NCBI GenBank assembly: GCA_937127165.1
Contig: CAKZLR010000011.1
Span: 1-11,270 of the forward strand
From: an uncultured Candidatus Peregrinibacteria bacterium
GTDB lineage: Bacteria > Patescibacteriota > JACMRA01
Length of the DNA: 11,270 nucleotides
Direction: 5' to 3'
Under the pieces are notes generated by a model. It worked only from the letters and a program-made list of their open reading frames with translations. It was not told where the DNA came from and searched no databases. Made by a program: the position numbers and the translations under genes. Each line of letters starts with the position of its first letter. Position 1 is the first letter of the stretch. This document shows, in pieces, positions 7,078 to 11,270 of this stretch.

Positions 7078-7099
7078 GTTTTCATAAAGTTTTCATAAA
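7078..7099. repeat. 11-bp tandem duplication
   Basis: GTTTTCATAAA occurs twice in direct succession. The 11-bp period is about one helical turn, so equivalent bases face the same side of the DNA. Each unit carries TTCATA, also present in the inverted repeat at 7047-7063. Confidence 0.4.
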
Positions 7100-7233
7100 A
7101 TTTGCATATCGAACTTCTGAAGGCAAGATACAAATTTACTAATTTTTAGGCTTTTGATTATTATAAGAACCAAAAGTAAAACATTTAGTTATTTAAATTC
7201 TATAAAAATAACTTACTTATTTACCTACTTAAC

Positions 7234-7917
7234 TTATATGTAATACATTCCAACTTCTTGATCTAGAGCTATTTCACCATCTTTTAAAGTAATTACTCGT
7301 TTTTTTAATTTATCCACGACATCTTGATCATGGGTAGCTAAAATAACAGTTGTGCCAGAATTGTTGATTTTAAGCAGCAAGGTGATGATTTCATATGTAT
7401 TAGTTTTATCTAAATTTCCAGTTGGTTCATCTGCTAGTAGTATAATCGGATTGTGAGATAAAGCTCTAGCAATAGATACTCTTTGCTGTTCACCACCACT
7501 TAGTTCTTTAGGGTATTTTGATTCTTTACCGGATAAACCAACTAATTCCAGTAATCTGGGGATATCTCTTTTAGCATCTTCTTTAGATGCTCCAGAAGCT
7601 TCCATGGCTAAACTGATATTCTCAAATACCGTACGACTTTTAAGTAATTTAAAATCTTGAAAAATAACCCCAATTCTTCGTCGCAGATAGGGTAAATATT
7701 GAGGTTTAATTTTATTTACTTGGATGTCCTCGATCCAAATTTCTCCACTGTCCGGTTTTTCTTCACCTATCAGCATTTTTAAAAAAGTTGATTTTCCAGC
7801 TCCAGAATGACCAATAATGGATACAAACTCACCTTCTTTAATTTCTAAATTCAGATTTTTAAGCACATACTGTCCCTTTTTGGTGTATCTTTTATAAACA
7901 TTAACAAACCTGATCAT
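7234..7917 (-). CDS. ftsE: Cell division ATP-binding protein FtsE
   Basis: FtsE is the ATPase of the FtsEX complex, which works at the inner face of the membrane and, in known bacteria, relays ATP hydrolysis through FtsX to peptidoglycan hydrolases during division. The ATG at 7917 gives 227 residues starting MIRFVNVYKRY, the standard FtsE N-terminus. An upstream TTG (7971) would only add 18 atypical residues. Visible ABC motifs are Walker A GHSGAGKST (36-44), the Q-loop in GVIFQDFKLL (Gln87), signature LSGGEQQR (139-146), Walker B ILLADEPT (159-166) and the H-loop His196 in THD. YLRRRIGVIFQDFKLL is characteristic of FtsE rather than of LolD-type exporters. ftsX does not follow; the next gene is clpC, 381 bp away. 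A small membrane protein gene lies 57 bp upstream on the same strand. A weak GGGGA precedes the start. Confidence 0.92.
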   Translation of the reverse strand: MIRFVNVYKRYTKKGQYVLKNLNLEIKEGEFVSIIGHSGAGKSTFLKMLIGEEKPDSGEIWIEDIQVNKIKPQYLPYLRRRIGVIFQDFKLLKSRTVFENISLAMEASGASKEDAKRDIPRLLELVGLSGKESKYPKELSGGEQQRVSIARALSHNPIILLADEPTGNLDKTNTYEIITLLLKINNSGTTVILATHDQDVVDKLKKRVITLKDGEIALDQEVGMYYI

Positions 7918-7974
7918 ATTTCCCCAAAGATCTGATAATTTTAAAAATTTTAGAAACCTACAATAGTTCAATAG

Positions 7975-8127
7975 TTATTTAATATTTTTCTTGGCAATAA
8001 TGTACCACCAAATTAAAAAACCAATTACACTTAAGCAGATCAAAGCAATAAACAGAGAAAGAACGGCCTCAGAGAAGTAGACATCAGCAATACTAGCGAA
8101 AAAAGTAGATGAAATGTAATTTTTCAT
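7975..8127 (-). CDS. Small single-pass membrane protein upstream of ftsE
   Basis: An ATG-to-TAA frame encodes 50 residues. A mildly polar start (MKNYISSTFFASIADVYFSE) is followed by one strongly hydrophobic stretch of about 23 residues (roughly 21-43, including GFLIWWYII) and a basic tail KKNIK. The pattern predicts one transmembrane helix with the tail in the cytoplasm. I recognise no family. It lies on the same strand as ftsE with a 57-bp gap and divergent from ileS, so co-transcription with ftsE is likely. It does not resemble FtsX, which has four helices and an extracellular domain. A TTGACA (8178-8183, minus strand) lies upstream but has no well-spaced -10. No Shine-Dalgarno sequence is visible. 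The membrane-helix composition and tight placement support a real gene. Confidence 0.6.
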   Translation of the reverse strand: MKNYISSTFFASIADVYFSEAVLSLFIALICLSVIGFLIWWYIIAKKNIK

Positions 8128-8262
8128 AAAAAATATTTATTTCTAACTTTAGAGAACGTGAAATTGAAAAAATTTTTTGTCAAAAAGATAGTCAAACATT
8201 TAACTAGTAGTTTTTATTAAATCAAATAAACTTGACTTTTTTAAAATTCTAAACTAGCAAAA

Positions 8263-8290
8263 TTAGCATTTGAAATATCTCTGATATACT
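8263..8290 (+). promoter_or_regulatory. Candidate ileS promoter, leaderless layout
   Basis: An extended -10, TGATATACT (8282-8290), follows TTAGCA (8263-8268) with a 16-nt spacer to the hexamer. The -10 ends 5 nt before the ileS ATG, so transcription should begin at or within a base or two of the start codon. This leaves no room for a T-box leader or a Shine-Dalgarno sequence. Confidence 0.45.
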
Positions 8291-8295
8291 GGTTT

Positions 8296-11270
8296 ATGTT
8301 TTCTACAGAAAACGAGGTCCTAAGGTTTTGGGATGAGAAAGATATTTTTAAAAAATCTTTAGAAAACCGTAAAGGAAATCAATCTTTTGTTTTTTTAGAT
8401 GGACCTCCTTTTGTCACTGGCACTCCTCACTGGGGTCATATTTTTATATCTTTCGTGAAAGACTCTGTACTTCGTTACAAAACCCAAAAGGGTTATTATG
8501 TACCAAGGATTTGGGGTTGGGATTGTCATGGAGTTCCTCTCGAGTCTCTGATCGAAAAAGAAATGAATATCACTGATAAAAGACAAATAGAAAACGATAT
8601 TGGTATTGAAAAGTTCAACCAAGCCTGTCGCAGCAAGATCATGCTTTATGATAATGAGTGGAGACGGATTATTCACCGTATTGGTAGGTGGGTGGATATG
8701 GACGATCAATACCGCACCATGGACAATGATTTTATTGAATCAGTTTGGTGGGGTTTGGGCCAATTGTACCGTAAGAACTTGCTTTATAAGGGTTATAGGG
8801 TGAGTTTATATTCCCCTTCGATTGGAATTTCCCTATCTCATACCGAAATTTCTCTGGATGTAGTGTACGAAGATGAGACTATTCAATCTCCTGTAGTTCG
8901 CTTTAGAGTTAGCGACGAATCAGCCCGTAAGTTACTTAAAAAAATTAACGAGGAGATATCTGAGAGCTATTCAGAACAGTTGAGATACAAAATGGAAATT
9001 GACCGACAAGTTCAAGCTTTGGAGAAAAAAGAAGGTAAAAAGATTAGTTTTAAAGATATTTTAGACAGTCGTAGAAACTTTGACTCACAAGAATGGGATG
9101 CTTTAAAGACTGATTTTGAGCAAAGTAAGCATGTAGATTATCTTAAAGAGCAATTAGAAATTGTCTACCAAAATATGGATACTTTAGAGAGACTGAAAGA
9201 CATTTTATCTAAAGACTACTCTATCAATTTATTATCTTGGACTACTACACCATGGACTGTTCCGGCTAATGTAGCTCTGGTAGTTGGTCCAGACATAGAA
9301 TACTCTATGTACTTTTTGCCGTTAACTAACGAATTGGTGATTTTAGCGGAAAATCGAGCTATTCCTGTAATTTCCTTACATTTTCAAGAGTCTGTGGTAA
9401 ATTCTCCAGAAATGGGGGAAAAATTAAAACATATTACAGATAGTGGCGAGTACTTTGCTAAATTGGGCTTAGACATTGTCAAGATTGTATCTCTCACAGG
9501 TCAAGATTTAATTGGTTTAGAGTATGAGCCACCCTTTAAATTGACTCAAAAGATTGATTCTTATGAGCAAGCTGCTAATGCTTTCAAGGTCTATCCAGCA
9601 GGGTTTGTCAGTAGTAACGAAGGTACTGGTATAACTCATATAGCGGCGTATGGACCAGAAGATTTTGAGATTATCAAAACCTATAATCTACCAGTAATTT
9701 TGGTACTCAATGATTATGGCGAAATTTTAGATACTTTAGACCCAGACTTAAAACCAGTTTTTAATGTTAAATACGATGAAGCCAACGAATTAATCAACGA
9801 CATTTTAGAAAAAAAAGACCAACTATTTGGCAAAATCAAATATACTCACAAAGTACCAGTTTTTGACCGTGATAACAAGAAAGTCTACTATGCTCCTCAA
9901 GAAAACTGGTTTATTGCTGAGACTAAGATTACTTCTAGAGCATTGGAGCTGAATGAACAGATTAACTGGCGACCTGAAAGCCTCAAGTACAATCGTTTTG
10001 CGAAAGGTTTAGAAAGTGCTCCTGATTGGTGTATTTCTCGCAATCGTTATTGGGGAAGTCCTTTACCAATCTGGCAAACTGTTGATAAAAGTAAAACTAT
10101 CTTTATAGATAGTTTGGAAAAATTAGCTCAAAAAGCCCTTAACCCAATCTATCATCTCCTTAATTTTACAGATTTAGTTAGTGATTTTTATTCTAACCAT
10201 AAAACTGTCATCATTAGTGATGCAACTAGCAAACTCCCGTTAGGCATCAATGTGACTCAATTCCGTAGCAAAGCCTTAACCGAACTTCGTAAGGAAAAAG
10301 ATCTGAATATTCAAATTTTTTCCAGATATGCTCAAGCAATTTTGGATGAGGTTTTAGATTTGTACGAAAAATATCAAGCTGTGCAAATTCTTTTTACTAA
10401 AGAAGAGCAAGTATTGTGGACGACTTGGATATTTGGTTTACACCCAAATAGTAAGAAAAATGTGAAAAGAATTTATTTTTATCGTAAAATGCAATTACAA
10501 GACGAGGGGTATGTATCAGTTGGCTCGATTCAGTTGTTAGATTTACATAGGCCTTACATAGACGATATTATTTTGAAAGATGATGTGGGTAATTTATACT
10601 TCAGGATTCCTGAAGTTTTAGACTGTTGGGTAGAAAGCGGTTCTATGCCTTGGGCTAGTAATCATTATCCTATGGAAAATCAAGAGTTCTTTACCAAAAA
10701 TCATCCGGCCGACTGGATTATTGAGTCTCAAGAAATGACTCGCGCTTGGTTTAGAGTTTTACATGTTTTGTCGACAGCTATTTTTGATACCCCAGCCTTC
10801 AAAAATGTGAGTGCTAGTGGAATTATTTTAGCTGCTGATGGAAAAAAAATGAGTAAACGAAAGAAAAACTATTCTGATCCCGAAGAAATGATTGAAAAGT
10901 TTGGCAGCGATGCTATTCGCAACTATTTATTTAACTCACCGTTACTTAATACAGAAAGTATCTGTTTTATCGATCGTGACTTGGAAAATGTCTTTAAAGA
11001 CGGAACTTTGCTATTGTCCAATAGTCTTAAATATGTGCAGTTTTGCATGTCTTCTAACCCAGGCAAACGAACAGTTAAAAGCTACAAACACTATCTCAAC
11101 AAGTGGTGGTATGCTTATACTCAAAACTATGCTTACAAAGTCCATCAATATATGGAAGATTATAATTTGATGGAAGCATCTAGGTTGATTATACCTTACA
11201 TTCGTGATTTTTCTACTTGGTATATTCGTCGTAGTAAAGATGTTCTTGAAAGTCACGGAGAAGAAGTGAC
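8296..11270 (+). CDS. ileS: Isoleucyl-tRNA synthetase, 3' end missing
   Basis: IleRS charges tRNA-Ile with isoleucine and hydrolyses mischarged valine. The window holds 991 codons from the ATG and is then cut off; the visible part runs past the catalytic core, so the rest should be anticodon-binding domain. The class I HIGH motif is PHWGH (44-48) within GPPFVTGTPHWGH, and KMSKR is at 851-855. The CP1 editing domain shows WTTTPWT (315-321), GTGITH (443-448) and the conserved Asp456. WCISRNRYWGSPLPIW (578-593) and LHRPYIDDI followed by DCWVESGSMPW are IleRS signatures of the eukaryote-like (type 2) form. Two insertions stand out: about 100 helical residues at 206-306 and about 120 residues at 613-735. 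Cysteines usual in CPRCGT and HCWRC blocks are absent. Divergent from the ftsE pair. Confidence 0.95.
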   Translation, partial: MFSTENEVLRFWDEKDIFKKSLENRKGNQSFVFLDGPPFVTGTPHWGHIFISFVKDSVLRYKTQKGYYVPRIWGWDCHGVPLESLIEKEMNITDKRQIENDIGIEKFNQACRSKIMLYDNEWRRIIHRIGRWVDMDDQYRTMDNDFIESVWWGLGQLYRKNLLYKGYRVSLYSPSIGISLSHTEISLDVVYEDETIQSPVVRFRVSDESARKLLKKINEEISESYSEQLRYKMEIDRQVQALEKKEGKKISFKDILDSRRNFDSQEWDALKTDFEQSKHVDYLKEQLEIVYQNMDTLERLKDILSKDYSINLLSWTTTPWTVPANVALVVGPDIEYSMYFLPLTNELVILAENRAIPVISLHFQESVVNSPEMGEKLKHITDSGEYFAKLGLDIVKIVSLTGQDLIGLEYEPPFKLTQKIDSYEQAANAFKVYPAGFVSSNEGTGITHIAAYGPEDFEIIKTYNLPVILVLNDYGEILDTLDPDLKPVFNVKYDEANELINDILEKKDQLFGKIKYTHKVPVFDRDNKKVYYAPQENWFIAETKITSRALELNEQINWRPESLKYNRFAKGLESAPDWCISRNRYWGSPLPIWQTVDKSKTIFIDSLEKLAQKALNPIYHLLNFTDLVSDFYSNHKTVIISDATSKLPLGINVTQFRSKALTELRKEKDLNIQIFSRYAQAILDEVLDLYEKYQAVQILFTKEEQVLWTTWIFGLHPNSKKNVKRIYFYRKMQLQDEGYVSVGSIQLLDLHRPYIDDIILKDDVGNLYFRIPEVLDCWVESGSMPWASNHYPMENQEFFTKNHPADWIIESQEMTRAWFRVLHVLSTAIFDTPAFKNVSASGIILAADGKKMSKRKKNYSDPEEMIEKFGSDAIRNYLFNSPLLNTESICFIDRDLENVFKDGTLLLSNSLKYVQFCMSSNPGKRTVKSYKHYLNKWWYAYTQNYAYKVHQYMEDYNLMEASRLIIPYIRDFSTWYIRRSKDVLESHGEEV

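Larger units (their letters stand above)
6853..7233. other. Repeat-rich region between ftsE and clpC (381 bp)
   Basis: This gene-free, very AT-rich stretch lies downstream of ftsE and upstream of clpC, both on the minus strand. It contains two candidate clpC promoters, inverted repeats at 6901-6919 and 7047-7063, a 12-bp direct repeat pair and an 11-bp tandem duplication. ftsX, the usual partner after ftsE, is absent, and no reading frame of useful length is seen. A possible 9-bp hairpin (7151-7176) follows ftsE on the minus strand but lacks a T-run. Confidence 0.6.

Noticed and set aside
7151..7176. Hairpin after ftsE as an intrinsic terminator
   Set aside because: The arms pair on the minus strand (CTTTTG with CAAAAG, extendable to 9 bp), but the stem is AU-rich and followed by CCTAAAAATT rather than a T-run.
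8128..8295. Possible T-box riboswitch upstream of ileS
   Set aside because: The extended -10 lies 5 nt before the ATG, so there is no leader, and no T-box core sequence or specifier hairpin is recognisable.

Overview
The window is about 11.3 kb of AT-rich DNA (roughly two thirds A+T by eye) carrying mostly single-copy housekeeping genes. Every protein reads through in the standard bacterial code. TAA ends nearly all genes, and galU ends in TGA. The gene set fits a small-genome bacterium of the Patescibacteria/CPR type: divergent housekeeping enzymes, an isoleucyl-tRNA synthetase with 'GTPHWGH' and 'LHRPYIDDI' blocks plus large insertions, a GalU with a 'PYGNA' loop, and little or no Shine-Dalgarno signal. 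That placement is inference from sequence style, and I cannot name a class or genus. I see no mobile element, CRISPR array, rRNA or tRNA.

Layout from left to right: (1) the 3' part of trpA (+), running in from outside the window. (2) galU (-), convergent with trpA across a 48-bp gap that holds a 16-bp palindrome. (3) prfA (-), upstream of galU. (4) A 371-bp divergent gap between prfA and pyrB, holding palindromes, promoter-like boxes and a possible 25-codon ORF. (5) pyrB (+), convergent with clpC. (6) clpC (-), with a 381-bp upstream region rich in inverted and direct repeats. (7) ftsE (-), preceded by an overlooked 50-residue single-pass membrane protein gene. (8) ileS (+), divergent from that pair and running off the right edge.

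The genes serve separate core functions: tryptophan synthesis (trpA), UDP-glucose supply (galU), translation termination (prfA), pyrimidine synthesis (pyrB), protein quality control (clpC), the division and cell-wall-hydrolase-control ABC transporter (ftsE) and tRNA charging (ileS). They do not form one pathway or an obvious defence or mobile system. The points most worth a second look are the two large insertions in IleS (one possibly a decayed histidine-phosphatase domain), ftsE without an adjacent ftsX but next to a tiny membrane protein, the lack of ribosome binding sites with -10-like boxes only 4 to 7 nt from several start codons, and the repeat-dense region upstream of clpC.
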